64,000 bases of DNA from JADJEK01 sp052034255 (GTDB taxonomy: Bacteria; Planctomycetota; B15-G4; JADJEK01): positions 1-64,000 of the forward strand of contig JBPOIU010000031.1 of the NCBI GenBank assembly GCA_052034255.1. Direction: 5' to 3'. Both the position numbers and the translations under genes were made by a program. The notes below the pieces were generated by a model that searched no databases, had not been told where the DNA came from, and was given only the letters and a program-made list of their open reading frames with translations. Every line of letters starts with the position of its first letter. Within the stretch, counting starts at the first letter, position 1. Shown here one piece after another: positions 41,281 to 51,092 of the stretch.

Positions 41281-43428
41281 TCACGGCAGCGGACCACCAT
41301 CGTTGCCGACGACGATCGCGATCGCCCACAGTTGGGGATGTGCGGTATCGGTCGCGGCGAATCCTCGGGGGAAGCGCGGCCGGGCCGTGCCGTCCAGCCA
41401 ATCGAGGGACGCGGCGCGCGCAGCGTCGGCCGCGGGCAGGTTCGCGCCGTGGCGATGGAAGGCCGCCATCCACGCGGCGCCCGCACGGTCGTCGACCGGT
41501 CGCAGCGTGGAGATGACGCAGGACGCGCCGCGGAACAGGAACGCGCGCCACAGACCGAGCATGCCTTCGCCCGGCCGCAGCGGTCCGAGCGCCGTGCCGC
41601 ACCCGGAGAGCACGACGCGAACGCCGGGAGTCAACGGCAGCGGGTCGTCGGCGCCCGCGACACGCTCGAGATCCAATCGACCATCCAGGCCCGCGCCCGG
41701 CGCAAGGCGCAGCACGGCGCGGCGTTGATCCGCGCGTGTCCATTCCGCGTGACACGCGAGATGCAGCCAACCCGTCGGCGCCCGGCGCAACGCCGCCCGC
41801 AGGCGCGGCAACGTCGCCATCGGACCTTCGAGGATCTCGCAATCCCGATGCGCTTTGCACAGCGCGGTCGCCTCGCCCCGCGCGTGGACCAGACGCGGGA
41901 GTCGCGCGTCGTCGAGTTGCGGGTCCAGCACCGCCACCGCGCGATCGGCCGCGTTCGGCGCGGGGAGCGCGCGCAGCGTCGACAGCGCCGGAACGCGCAG
42001 CACGCTGGTGGAACGGACGACGTACGGGAGCGCGGCGAACGACGCCGCGGTCGTGGGTGCGGTGACCAAGGCCTCGAACGGGATCCCCTCGAGCGGGCCA
42101 TTCACGAGCAGGACGAGGCGCCGTGGCGCCACGGCGGGGTCGGCGAACGCGTCGGCCACCGGACCGCAGAGCGACGCGAACAACGCGAAGGCATCGCGCG
42201 CGTAGTCCGCCGCGGCGCCGCGCAGGCCGTCGGGAGCGAACCACTGCTCGAGGAAGCGATCGGCCACCGCTTCGATCGCGTCGCACCGACCGAGACTCCG
42301 CAGCGCGAATCGTTCGCGATGGCGGTACATCACGACCAGTTCAGCGGGGGAGTCGTGCGGCACGGCGCAGAAGAGCCGTAATCGCGCGACGTCCGCATCG
42401 ACTTCCGGAGTCGTCGTCGCACGCTCGATTCCCCGCGCGGCGTTCGAGCGGCGCAACGCGGTCGACAGCGTGGTCGCCTGCAGGTGGTCGACGACCGTCT
42501 CGGCGAGCGCGAGCGCGCGTTCCTCGTCGGCGGGACGACGCATCGCGAGATGCGCCAGCTCGAGGACGAGGTCGCTTTGCAACCGCTGCGCGCGATCGGA
42601 CCAGAACAACATGTCGTTCAACGTGAGGCCGGCCTGGAGGCCGGCGTCGAGCGCGCGCTGCCGTTCGAACGTGGATTCCGCGAGGTCGAGATCGTCGCAG
42701 CGCACCGCCAACACCGCGGCGAGATGGACGCTGTCCCGAAGTTCGGGGAGCAGGCCCGCGTCGGCGATGCGTTCGAGTTCCGCCTGGTGGCGCGCGAGCA
42801 CGCGCAGCGCGAGCCGGGGATCACCGGCGACCGCGAGGTTCGTCGCGCGCCGCCGCAAACACCGAGCTGCCGAGCGCGCCTCGCCGAGTGCGCGGAACAC
42901 CGCCTCCGCGGCACGGAAATCGCCATCGGCGGCGTGGACCGCGCGCAGCCTCGTGCGCACGTTGCCGCGCCATTCCAGGCGGATCGCGCGCTGCAACGAG
43001 GTAGCCCCTTCGAGCGACGCTCCGTACAGCGCTTCCGCCGCCGACAGCGCGGCGCGCTGTCGCTCTGCGTCCTGCTGCGGTCGTGAGCGCTGGAACTCCG
43101 CACGAGCGAACGCGACCTCGCCCGCGAACGTCGCGTCGACCGGGAGCGCCGCGAGCGCTGCATCGAGTTCCGCCGCGACGTCGAACCGGCCGCGCCATAC
43201 CGCCGCGCGCAGACGCAAGCCGAGGAGTCGCCGCGCGAGCGGATCCGCCGCGTCGAACTCCATGTGCTCGAGCGTGGAGAGATCGGATTGCGCCGCGTCG
43301 AGATCGCCGCGATCGAGCGCCGCCGCCACGCGGTCGAGGACCGCCCCCGCCTCGGGCGGGCGCGGTTCGGCGCGGATCGCGCCTGCGATCAGCCACACGG
43401 CGAAGATCACGCGAGCGAACGTGCCCAT
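41281..43428 (-). CDS. Secreted protein with TPR-like region and C-terminal CHAT (caspase-like) protease domain
   Basis: The 715-residue protein starts MGTFARVIFAVWLIAGAIRA, a signal peptide; a longer in-frame start exists but would bury it. Residues about 30-350 are alpha-helical TPR-like repeats. The C-terminal 330 residues are a CHAT domain: LVNGPLEGIPFEALV, LHLACHAEW with the candidate catalytic His about 560, and VVLSGCGTALG with the candidate Cys about 610, followed by GEGMLGLWRAFLFRGASCVISTLRPVDD. Both catalytic residues are present, so cysteine protease activity is plausible, presumably outside the cytoplasm. The target is unknown. A second CHAT protein is at the right edge. Confidence 0.88.
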   Translation of the reverse strand: MGTFARVIFAVWLIAGAIRAEPRPPEAGAVLDRVAAALDRGDLDAAQSDLSTLEHMEFDAADPLARRLLGLRLRAAVWRGRFDVAAELDAALAALPVDATFAGEVAFARAEFQRSRPQQDAERQRAALSAAEALYGASLEGATSLQRAIRLEWRGNVRTRLRAVHAADGDFRAAEAVFRALGEARSAARCLRRRATNLAVAGDPRLALRVLARHQAELERIADAGLLPELRDSVHLAAVLAVRCDDLDLAESTFERQRALDAGLQAGLTLNDMLFWSDRAQRLQSDLVLELAHLAMRRPADEERALALAETVVDHLQATTLSTALRRSNAARGIERATTTPEVDADVARLRLFCAVPHDSPAELVVMYRHRERFALRSLGRCDAIEAVADRFLEQWFAPDGLRGAAADYARDAFALFASLCGPVADAFADPAVAPRRLVLLVNGPLEGIPFEALVTAPTTAASFAALPYVVRSTSVLRVPALSTLRALPAPNAADRAVAVLDPQLDDARLPRLVHARGEATALCKAHRDCEILEGPMATLPRLRAALRRAPTGWLHLACHAEWTRADQRRAVLRLAPGAGLDGRLDLERVAGADDPLPLTPGVRVVLSGCGTALGPLRPGEGMLGLWRAFLFRGASCVISTLRPVDDRAGAAWMAAFHRHGANLPAADAARAASLDWLDGTARPRFPRGFAATDTAHPQLWAIAIVVGNDGGPLP

Positions 43429-43518
43429 GGAAGTCCCGCATGCGCGCGGAACCAGCGCGAGGACGCGCCGGTCTGGTGAGGCCGAGCACATGAATCCATC
43501 GGGTGGATTCATGTTGTC

Positions 43519-44784
43519 TCAACCTTCGCGCAGCATCTGCTCGAGTCGGCTCAGACCGAGTTTCACGTTGTCCAGCGGCGGACCGAACGAGAAGCGCATC
43601 CACGATGCATCGGGCGAAGCTCCTCGTCGATATCCGCCGGGATTCACGTCGAAGAACCGACCGGGGACCGTCATGACCTTGCGCTCGAGCGCGCGACGGA
43701 AGAACACGTCGGGATCGTCGAATGGCGCGGGCAGCCGTTCCAGCGAGCCCCAGCAATAGAAGGTGCCGAGCGGTTCGTGGGCGAAGCGGACGCCGAGACG
43801 CTTCAGAGCATCGAGCATGACGTTGCGTTTCTGCGCGAAGACCTTGCGCACGGCTTTGGTCTCCTGATCCGCACGCTTCGGTTCCAGTGCGAGCAGCGCG
43901 GCACGCTGCGCGATGCGGGACGGCCCGCCGTCGATCGCGGACGCGGTGCGCGCCATGCTCTGCACCATCGCGCTCGGACCGACCGCCCAGCCGACGCGCC
44001 AGCCGGGATAACGAAAGCTCTTCGTCAGTCCGTCGATCAACACCACCGGATCGCGCTCGACGTCGTCGACGGCTTGGGCGCCCGACACCGGACCCGCGCC
44101 CGGCTTGCCATCGGCCGTATAGATGTAGTGGTTGTAGAACTCGTCGAGCAACAACGTCACGCGCCGCTTGCGCGCGATGCGCACGAGCCCGTCCAACGCG
44201 TCGTCGGAGAGCAGGGCTCCCGTCGGATTGGTCGGATTCGACAGCAGGAACGCGGACAGGCCGAGGTCTTTCACCGCGCGTTCGAAGCGAGCAGGCGGCA
44301 CGGTGAACCCGTCCTCGGGGCGAGCACGCACCGGTACGGCGGACAGCCGCGCGAGGTGCGTCGTCAGCATGTCCTCGTACGCCGTGTAGTCGGGAACCTG
44401 GTACCCGACCACGCACGACGACAGCGCGGCCATCGCGCGCGTGAGGCCGAGCCGGCCGCCTTGCACGATCGCGACGTTCTGCGGCCCGTACTGGCTGCGC
44501 TTGCCCTTGCGGAACAGCCGGTTGTAGTGCGCGGCGACGCGCTCGCGCAATTCCGGGATGCCTTCGAGGGGACCGTAGGCGTGGTCGCTCGGATCGATGT
44601 CGACCGACTCGATGCGCGGTGGCGCGCCCGTCATCGGGCCGCATTCGGGCTGACCTTGCCCGAGGTTGCACCAATCCGGATGACCATTGCGGAAGCCGAG
44701 CTTCATCGCCTCGGCGACCACCCAGATCACGCCCATGTAGGGCACGTCGCGGAATGCGCCACGGTCGTCGTCGGTCGTCGTCAT
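43519..44784 (-). CDS. Pyridoxal-phosphate aminotransferase, class I/II
   Basis: The 421-residue fold-type I enzyme shows NLGQGQPECGP, YGPLEGIPELRERVAAHYNR, SNPTNPTG, LLDEFYNHY, the Schiff-base lysine at about 255 (DGLTKSFRYPGWRVGW) and MRFSFG for the substrate carboxylate. The family covers aspartate, aromatic, alanine and kynurenine aminotransferases; the sequence alone does not settle the substrate. It ends 90 bp before the start of the CHAT gene on the same strand. Confidence 0.92.
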   Translation of the reverse strand: MTTTDDDRGAFRDVPYMGVIWVVAEAMKLGFRNGHPDWCNLGQGQPECGPMTGAPPRIESVDIDPSDHAYGPLEGIPELRERVAAHYNRLFRKGKRSQYGPQNVAIVQGGRLGLTRAMAALSSCVVGYQVPDYTAYEDMLTTHLARLSAVPVRARPEDGFTVPPARFERAVKDLGLSAFLLSNPTNPTGALLSDDALDGLVRIARKRRVTLLLDEFYNHYIYTADGKPGAGPVSGAQAVDDVERDPVVLIDGLTKSFRYPGWRVGWAVGPSAMVQSMARTASAIDGGPSRIAQRAALLALEPKRADQETKAVRKVFAQKRNVMLDALKRLGVRFAHEPLGTFYCWGSLERLPAPFDDPDVFFRRALERKVMTVPGRFFDVNPGGYRRGASPDASWMRFSFGPPLDNVKLGLSRLEQMLREG

Positions 44785-44891
44785 GGATTCCTCGAAGGGG
44801 CGAGCGGAGCGATGCGTGCGGCAGGATGCGGCGTCGGCGCCGCCGCCGGCCGCTCATCGCGCGCCGTGGACGTCAAGGCAGGCGCGGGAGT

Positions 44892-46532
44892 CTACGGGCG
44901 GGTCGCCGTCGGTCCACCGGGTAGCGCGGCGGAGGGCGAACCGAGGCGTGGGACGCGGAGGACCGGGAACTCTTCGCCTTCGCGCAGCCAGGGACCGAAC
45001 GAGTTCCACGTCACGAGCCCGTCCTCGCATTGCGGCTCGAGCAGGATCACGCACAGCGTGCCGAGCCGTTGCGCCAGATCGACGCGGATCCAACCCGCGG
45101 GAATGGTCCGTGTCGCCGCGATGGTCTCGGTGTCGACCGAGACCTCGTGATGACCTTCGAACGGACGGCTCGCGGTCGTGACCTTCTTCACGATCTGGAT
45201 CTCGACTGGCGTTTCGAGAGGCTGCTCCAAGCGCTCGAGGACCACGCCGTGCTCGCGCAGTTTCGCGATCACGGTCTCGCACTTCGGATCGATCAAGTAC
45301 GCGCGCGGTCGTTCGACCGTCAGCGTGCCTTCGAAGTGGTCGTAGTGCAGGACCTCGACGTCGTGCGGTGTCGTCGTCGGATGCGTCTTGCCGTGTTCAT
45401 CGGTCGTTTCGACGACGCCGAGGATCGTCACCGGCGCAGGGGCCGCCGCCATGCGCGTGCGGATCGGCACCGGATCGGATCCGTGCCGGGTCGCCTTCGC
45501 GATCGTCTCGGCTTCCGCGCGCGCGAGCGTGTCGTCGAGCGTCGCCCGCCAGTCGCAGGCCAAGTCCACGCACTCGCGCACGAACTCGAGCGTGACGTCG
45601 ACGCGCGTCGCGAATTCCGCGTAGGCGTAGGCTTCCGACAGGATGCACGCGCGTTGACGCAGCCCGCGGTACGGGTCTCCGAAGCGGGGCTGCGACGAGT
45701 AGGTTTCCCACGCCACGCGCTTCGCGTCGAAATTGCCGTAGAAGAACGTCCGATAGCCGGTCCGCTCGAACAGGCGCCGCGTGATCTCCGGCAGCATTCG
45801 CCCGCGCACGAGTTCTTCGAGCGGGCGTTCGGTCGCGGGGTGCAGCGGACCGTCGTACGTGAGTTCGTAGCGGTGGAAGCTGCCGTTCGTCGTGTGCGTG
45901 TCGATCGTCAACGCGGGATTCCAGCGGTCGTACAGCGCGGCCAACGCGCGCGATTCCGGCGCTTCGAGCTTCACGTAGTCGCGATTGAGATCGAGACGCT
46001 GCGCGTTCGCTCGCTGTCCCATGCCGCGGATCGGCCCGATCTGTCCCGGGCGATTGCCGACGTCGATGCGCTCGTTGCCGTCGGCGTTGTAGATCGGCGC
46101 GATCAGCAGCACGCATTGGTCGAGGATCGCGCGGTTGTCGCGATGGCGTGGGTTCAACAGCAGATCGCGCGCGAACATCAGCAGCGCTTCCTTGCCGCAG
46201 ACTTCGCCCGCATGGATGTTGCCGAGCAACAGGATCACGAGCTTGTCCGCGTCGCGCGCCGCTTCGGGCGTCGCGCACGGCGGTTCCCCGATCACGAGCA
46301 ACGGCAGCGGGCGGCCTTCGACGCTGACTCCGAAGTCCTCGCGGCGCGCGCGCGTGCGGTCGGTCGCGACCAAGCGATCGACCAACTCCACGACGTCGGC
46401 GTACAGCGCCGTCGCTTCGAAGTTCGTGCGTTCCGCGACGGTCCGTAGTTCGGGCGGCACTTCGACGCGCGGCGTCGAACACGCCGAGAGTGCACACGTG
46501 AGACCACCGACGACGAATCCGAGCCAACGCAT
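44892..46532 (-). CDS. M14-family zinc carboxypeptidase, lipoprotein
   Basis: The 546-residue protein has a lipoprotein signal with lipobox LSAC (Cys18). Zinc ligands are His107 and Glu110 in GNIHAGEVCGKEA and His213 in IDTHTTNG. The catalytic Glu is probably Glu300 in CILSEAYAYAEF. The domain is extended at the C-terminus by about 200 residues of beta-rich sequence. It would trim peptides at the cell surface or periplasm. It is divergent from the hydrolase gene, 183 bp away. Confidence 0.92.
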   Translation of the reverse strand: MRWLGFVVGGLTCALSACSTPRVEVPPELRTVAERTNFEATALYADVVELVDRLVATDRTRARREDFGVSVEGRPLPLLVIGEPPCATPEAARDADKLVILLLGNIHAGEVCGKEALLMFARDLLLNPRHRDNRAILDQCVLLIAPIYNADGNERIDVGNRPGQIGPIRGMGQRANAQRLDLNRDYVKLEAPESRALAALYDRWNPALTIDTHTTNGSFHRYELTYDGPLHPATERPLEELVRGRMLPEITRRLFERTGYRTFFYGNFDAKRVAWETYSSQPRFGDPYRGLRQRACILSEAYAYAEFATRVDVTLEFVRECVDLACDWRATLDDTLARAEAETIAKATRHGSDPVPIRTRMAAAPAPVTILGVVETTDEHGKTHPTTTPHDVEVLHYDHFEGTLTVERPRAYLIDPKCETVIAKLREHGVVLERLEQPLETPVEIQIVKKVTTASRPFEGHHEVSVDTETIAATRTIPAGWIRVDLAQRLGTLCVILLEPQCEDGLVTWNSFGPWLREGEEFPVLRVPRLGSPSAALPGGPTATRP

Positions 46533-46715
46533 GCGGCGCTCCGAGCGGTGAATCGACGAACGAGGGGAACGGGGGACGTTCGCGCCGACGCGTGTTGCGG
46601 GCGGTGACGGTGCGGACGTCGTTTCGGAACCGGCCCGCTATCATCCGGCCCGGATGCGCGGCTGCAAGCGTCGCGCGGATGCGTTCGCTCGGTCCCGGCG
46701 TGGCGGTGTCGTTCG

Positions 46716-47840
46716 ATGTACGTGCAGTTCCTCGGCATCGTCGTCGGAATCGGGACGGGCATCTGGCTCGCGCTCGCGCTGTTGCTGTGGCTCGTGCTGC
46801 GTCTCGCGCACAAGAAGCCGCGGCGCTTCTGGTGGCCCGTGTTGGGCCTCGCGCTGGTGTTCATTCCGCTGCACGTGTTCGTGACCGCGCCCAACGCCGC
46901 CGCGTGGTTCGCGGTGCGGATGGCGCGAACGCGGGGCGACGAGATCTTCTACACCGGGCCCAAGATCGCCGCGGACGGTCATTGGATCCTGCAGGAGCGT
47001 CGCAACTGGCGCGACGTGCCCGCCGACGCCGAGACCTCGCCGCGCGATCCGACCGAACCGCGTTCGCCGTACGAAGTGAACTTCGAGGCACGGGACGGCG
47101 TCGGCCTCCGAGGCTTCTTGGTGCTGCCCGCGCAGGCGCCGCCTCGGTTCGTCGCCGTGCTCGCGCATGGCTTGTGGCGCGGGGCGCTGGAGATCGAAAC
47201 GGTCGGGGCGATGTTCCGCGAGCTCGGCGGCGCGGTCCTGCTGCTCGAAATGCGCAACCACGGCCGCAGTGAGCACGCGACGTTCACGTTCGGCGACCAC
47301 GAGTCGTTCGACGTCGTCGCCGCGGTGTCGTTCGTGCGGGAGCGAGAGGACCTGCGCGATCTGCCGCTCGTGCTGTTCGGAGTTTCCCTGGGTTCGGCGG
47401 CCACGGCCCTCGCCGCGCCGCACGTCGATCGCTTGGCGGGGCTCGTCCTCGACGCGCCGATCGACTCGGTGGGCGCCGTCGCCGATCGCATGGTGAACGG
47501 CCGCCGCCGCTTCGTTCCGAGCTGGGCGTGGTCGGACCTGAAGCGCGCGCTCAGCCGGTGGTCGGAGACGTCGATCGACGACGTCGCGCCGAAGGTCGCT
47601 CTACGAGCGCTGGCGCCGGAGGTGCATGTGCTCGTGATCGGCGGAGCCGAAGACGCGCGCTGTCCGCCGGAAGCGGCAGAGGCGGTGTTCGACGCGATTC
47701 CGACGCCCGCGACGAACAAGACGCTGTGGATCGAGCCCGACGCGGATCACGGCAAGGTGTGGCAGGTCGCGCCGGACAAGTACCGCGAACACCTGCGCGC
47801 GTTCATCGACGCGGTGTTGGCGGGTGCGCGACGACCTTGA
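46716..47840 (+). CDS. Membrane-anchored alpha/beta hydrolase
   Basis: The 374-residue protein has two N-terminal membrane segments (about 4-30 and 40-57). The soluble domain is an alpha/beta hydrolase with the oxyanion HG (LAHGLWRG), nucleophile Ser224 in FGVSLGSAA, acid Asp313 in GGAEDARCP and His345 in DADHGKVW. The triad is complete. Substrate is unknown; the shape resembles YqkD/BD-FAE-like serine aminopeptidase relatives. It converges on the HDOD gene 52 bp downstream. Confidence 0.88.
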   Translation: MYVQFLGIVVGIGTGIWLALALLLWLVLRLAHKKPRRFWWPVLGLALVFIPLHVFVTAPNAAAWFAVRMARTRGDEIFYTGPKIAADGHWILQERRNWRDVPADAETSPRDPTEPRSPYEVNFEARDGVGLRGFLVLPAQAPPRFVAVLAHGLWRGALEIETVGAMFRELGGAVLLLEMRNHGRSEHATFTFGDHESFDVVAAVSFVREREDLRDLPLVLFGVSLGSAATALAAPHVDRLAGLVLDAPIDSVGAVADRMVNGRRRFVPSWAWSDLKRALSRWSETSIDDVAPKVALRALAPEVHVLVIGGAEDARCPPEAAEAVFDAIPTPATNKTLWIEPDADHGKVWQVAPDKYREHLRAFIDAVLAGARRP

Positions 47841-47892
47841 GCGCGGGCCGCGAGCGCACTCGGATCCCCGCGCGACGTCTCTTCCCGCTCCG

Positions 47893-48777
47893 TCAGCCGT
47901 AGCGAACGAGTGTTTCCTCGAGTCGCGTCTCGACGGCGCGCGCCGCGCTGGTCAACAGCGCGGCATCGAGTCCGAGGCGGGCACAGGCCTCGCCGTCGAG
48001 CTCCGGGATCGTCGCTTGGTCCGTGGGACCGACGGTGCTGTGGTTCGAGAGGTTGCTCGCGACGTGCACCAGATCCGCGACCGCGAACACCTTGTCGTCG
48101 TGCGTCGCGCCGGCCGCGGCTTCCTGTTCGCGCGATCGACTCGGGTTCTCGTGGAAGCGGATGCCGATGACGATCGAGTCCGGCAGGCCCCAGCGTTGCG
48201 CGATCGTGCCACCGAGCGCTCCGTGACCGATGCCGAGGACCGCGGCTTCGGCCGCTTCGAAATCGAGTCCGGCTTCGGCGCGTGCCCGGTGCACCGATGC
48301 GGCCGTGTCGCGGTCGAGGAACCGATTCAGCACGAGCTTGCCGATGTCATGCAGCAGCGCGGCGGTGAAGGCCTCCGGCGGCAGCGAGACCTTGCGCACG
48401 AGCGGCTTCAGTACCTCGGCCGCGAGCGCCGCGGCCACCGAGTGCCGCCACAGTTCGCCTTCGCCGAGGCCGTAACCGGGCAGCGCTCCGCCTGCGGTGT
48501 TCTTCACCGAACTCGCCATCGCGAACGACAGCACGAGTCCCGATCCGAGCCTGACCACCGCATCCTTGACCGTGCCGATCTGCGAGCGCGACGCGGACAG
48601 CGCCGAGTTCGCCGCCTTCAGCATCCGCGCCGTCAACGCTTGGTCGAGCTGGACCACCTCGACGACTTCGCGCAGGTCGACGTCTTCCTTCGACACGATG
48701 GCCGTCAGGCGCGCGACGCTGGCCGGCAGCGGCTTCAGGGTTTGGGCGGAGGCGAGCACCGCGTCGAGGTCGAGCAT
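47893..48777 (-). CDS. HDOD-domain signalling protein
   Basis: The 294-residue protein is a single HDOD domain with a short N-terminus: LKPLPASVARL, VVEVVQLDQALTARMLKAANSA, VVRLGSGLVLSFAMASSV, AALLHDIGKLVLNRF and EAAVLGIGHGALGGTIAQRWGLPDSI. HDOD domains are non-catalytic or weakly characterised relatives of HD hydrolases and occur in regulatory proteins. Here it stands alone without receiver or GGDEF domains. The ATG at 48777 opens the domain. Confidence 0.9.
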   Translation of the reverse strand: MLDLDAVLASAQTLKPLPASVARLTAIVSKEDVDLREVVEVVQLDQALTARMLKAANSALSASRSQIGTVKDAVVRLGSGLVLSFAMASSVKNTAGGALPGYGLGEGELWRHSVAAALAAEVLKPLVRKVSLPPEAFTAALLHDIGKLVLNRFLDRDTAASVHRARAEAGLDFEAAEAAVLGIGHGALGGTIAQRWGLPDSIVIGIRFHENPSRSREQEAAAGATHDDKVFAVADLVHVASNLSNHSTVGPTDQATIPELDGEACARLGLDAALLTSAARAVETRLEETLVRYG

Positions 48778-48991
48778 GCGGCGGTTCCGTGGGCGGGTGG
48801 GAGGGGAGTGGCCGCGAGCGGGCGCACGCGGCGCGATCCCAGGGATCGCTTCCTGGATCGGCATTCGCCGAGGCGCACGTGCAGGCAAAAAGTGCCAACC
48901 GACGTCGCGCGCCGCGCCGTGCCGCACCGCATCCGGAGGCGACGCCTCGCTGCCAACCGCGGTCTCGACCGCTCGCTCGTGACTCGGCCGA

Positions 48992-49699
48992 TCACGGCTC
49001 GGGCGTCTTTGCGAACGGGTCGAGCGCGAGGTGCGTGAGGTCGACGGTGCATGCGCGCGCCTGCCGCAGCCGGTCGAGGTACGTGGCGCGCGCGATCGCG
49101 AACGCACCCATGCTGGCGAGATGCTCGGTGACGTATTGGACGTCGAACAGCCGGATGCCGGCGCGAAACAGGCTGCGCACCGCCACGACCAACGCCACCT
49201 TCGACGCATCGGTGGCGCGATGGAACATGCTCTCCGCCGCGAACGCGGCTCCGCGTTGGACGCCGTACAGTCCGCCTGCCAATGCCGTGCCGCTCCACAC
49301 TTCGATGCTGAACGCGTGTCCGAGGCGATGCAGCTCGACGTAGGCGGCCCGGATTCCCGGCAGGATCCACGGGTCCGGGCGCCCCTCGGCACAGCCATCG
49401 ATGACCGCCGGGAACGAGGTGTTCCAAGTCCAGCGGAACGTCGATCCGCGCAACGTCCGCGCCAGGCGGCGGGACACATGCAGGCTCGCGGGGGTCACGA
49501 TCGCGCGCGGATGCGGGGACCACCACAGGGGCGGCGAGTCCTCGCCGAAACACGGGAAGATGCCGTGGTCGTAGGCATCCAGTAGGCGCGATACCGACAG
49601 ATCCCCGCCGTACGCGACCAATCCGTCGGCCTCGGCATGGCGCGGGTCCGGGAATCCAGGCGCTCCACCGGCCGGCAAGAACCACGGCAGTGGTTTCAT
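48992..49699 (-). CDS. aat: Leucyl/phenylalanyl-tRNA-protein transferase
   Basis: The 235-residue enzyme adds Leu or Phe from aminoacyl-tRNA to N-terminal Arg/Lys of proteins, marking them for ClpAP (N-end rule). Typical features are GLVAYGGDLS, GIFPCFGEDSPPLWWSPHPR, GHAFSIEVW, GGLYGVQRG and ESMFHRATDASKVAL. GAGGGGA lies 5 bases before the ATG. It stands alone, 214 bp from the HDOD gene. clpA and clpS are not in the window. Confidence 0.96.
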   Translation of the reverse strand: MKPLPWFLPAGGAPGFPDPRHAEADGLVAYGGDLSVSRLLDAYDHGIFPCFGEDSPPLWWSPHPRAIVTPASLHVSRRLARTLRGSTFRWTWNTSFPAVIDGCAEGRPDPWILPGIRAAYVELHRLGHAFSIEVWSGTALAGGLYGVQRGAAFAAESMFHRATDASKVALVVAVRSLFRAGIRLFDVQYVTEHLASMGAFAIARATYLDRLRQARACTVDLTHLALDPFAKTPEP

Positions 49700-49810
49700 G
49701 CAATCCCCTCGAAGCTTGACCGGGCGCGGTTCGCGCAGTCGACTGTCGGCCGGGTGGGTGAAGCGTGCGGAGCCCGAGTCGGGCTCCGTCGTCGTGAAAG
49801 CGAGACCTTC

Positions 49811-51070
49811 GTGCGTCGAATCATGGCGTGGAGCGCCGGAATCGTCATCGGCTTGTGCGGGCAGGCGTCCCGCGCGGTCGCCGCCGAGTTCACGGCCGGC
49901 AATCTGTTCTACACCGCGACTTCGGCCGATCTCGTCGTCGAGGTGGCGTCGAACGGCACCGCGGTGAAGAGTTACGGACCTTTCGCCAACTTCGATCAGC
50001 CTGCTGACGTCGCGTTCGGCCCGGACGGACTCATGTACGTCGCGGTGCGGGGTTCGAACCGTGTGACGAAGATCGACGCGGGCGGCGCGGTCGTCGGTGC
50101 GGTTGGCACGACCTCGGGTTTGACGAATCCGGTCGCGGTCGCGTTCACGGCCGACGGTCACCTGCTGGTCGCTTCCGAGAATCAAAACCTCGTCTACGAA
50201 TACGATCGCAACGGCACGTTCCTGCGTTCCTTCGGCGCCGGCAGCGGACTCACGGTCCCGCGCGGGATCGCGGGGACGCCCGGGGGGCACGTCTTCGTGT
50301 CGTCGGCGGGCACCAACCGCGTGCTCGAGTTCGACTCTTCGGGCGCCTTGCTGCGCGAGCTCGGAGCGGGCTCGACGTTGGTCGCGCCCGCGCGCGTCGA
50401 GCTCGGCGCCGACGGCCGCCTGTGGGTCGCATCGCAGAGCTCGAGCGAAGTTCTGGCGTTCGATGCCGCGGGCGACGTCGTCGCGACCTTGGGCAGCGGT
50501 TCTCCGCTCGCTTCGCCGGTGCGCAGCGCGCGCGGCGCGGATGGTCGCCTCTACGTCACCGACGCGGCGGCGGCGCGCATCGTCGTATTCGATGCGCTCG
50601 GCGCGCCGTTCTCGACGATCACCGGCCTGACGCAGGCGCCGTCCGGCCTCGCGATCGCGCCGCAGCGCTTCAGCGTGACGATCAAGGGCAAAGCCGATCG
50701 CATCGGGCTGTCGACGGTCAACGTCAAGGAGACCGCGACGCTGTCCGTGCTGCCGGGCTCCGGGTTCGTCCAGATCGACCTGATCGACGACACGGGCACG
50801 GCGCTCGATCTCGCGACGCTGTTCGCGACGCGCACGTGGTCGGGGACGGGATTCGAACTCGCGCCGTCGCCGAAGCTGCGCACGCTGCAGTCGTTCGGCG
50901 TCGGTCCCGAAGCGCAGCAGACCGGCATCGCGACGTTCGCGCTGAAGCTGAAAGGCAAGACCGCGAGCACGGGCGCCTTCCGCGCCACGGGAGTGGCGGG
51001 CAGCTTCGCGTTCGCACGCGAAGGCCGCGCGTTCATCGGCGCCATCAAGTCGAAGAAGGCGCTCAACTGA
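49811..51070 (+). CDS. Secreted NHL-type beta-propeller protein
   Basis: The 419-residue protein has a signal peptide (RRIMAWSAGIVIGLCGQASRAVAA). GTG 49811 is preferred because it includes the RR n-region; ATG 49823 is possible. Five or six NHL-like blades follow (about 30-280), with FDQPADVAFGPDGLMYVA, LTNPVAVAFTADGHLLVA and LASPVRSARGADGRLYVT. A separate beta-domain (about 290-419) ends the protein. It probably binds a partner at the cell surface. The role is unknown. Confidence 0.82.
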   Translation: MRRIMAWSAGIVIGLCGQASRAVAAEFTAGNLFYTATSADLVVEVASNGTAVKSYGPFANFDQPADVAFGPDGLMYVAVRGSNRVTKIDAGGAVVGAVGTTSGLTNPVAVAFTADGHLLVASENQNLVYEYDRNGTFLRSFGAGSGLTVPRGIAGTPGGHVFVSSAGTNRVLEFDSSGALLRELGAGSTLVAPARVELGADGRLWVASQSSSEVLAFDAAGDVVATLGSGSPLASPVRSARGADGRLYVTDAAAARIVVFDALGAPFSTITGLTQAPSGLAIAPQRFSVTIKGKADRIGLSTVNVKETATLSVLPGSGFVQIDLIDDTGTALDLATLFATRTWSGTGFELAPSPKLRTLQSFGVGPEAQQTGIATFALKLKGKTASTGAFRATGVAGSFAFAREGRAFIGAIKSKKALN

Positions 51071-51092
51071 CGGACAGAGTGCTCGCCGCGGG

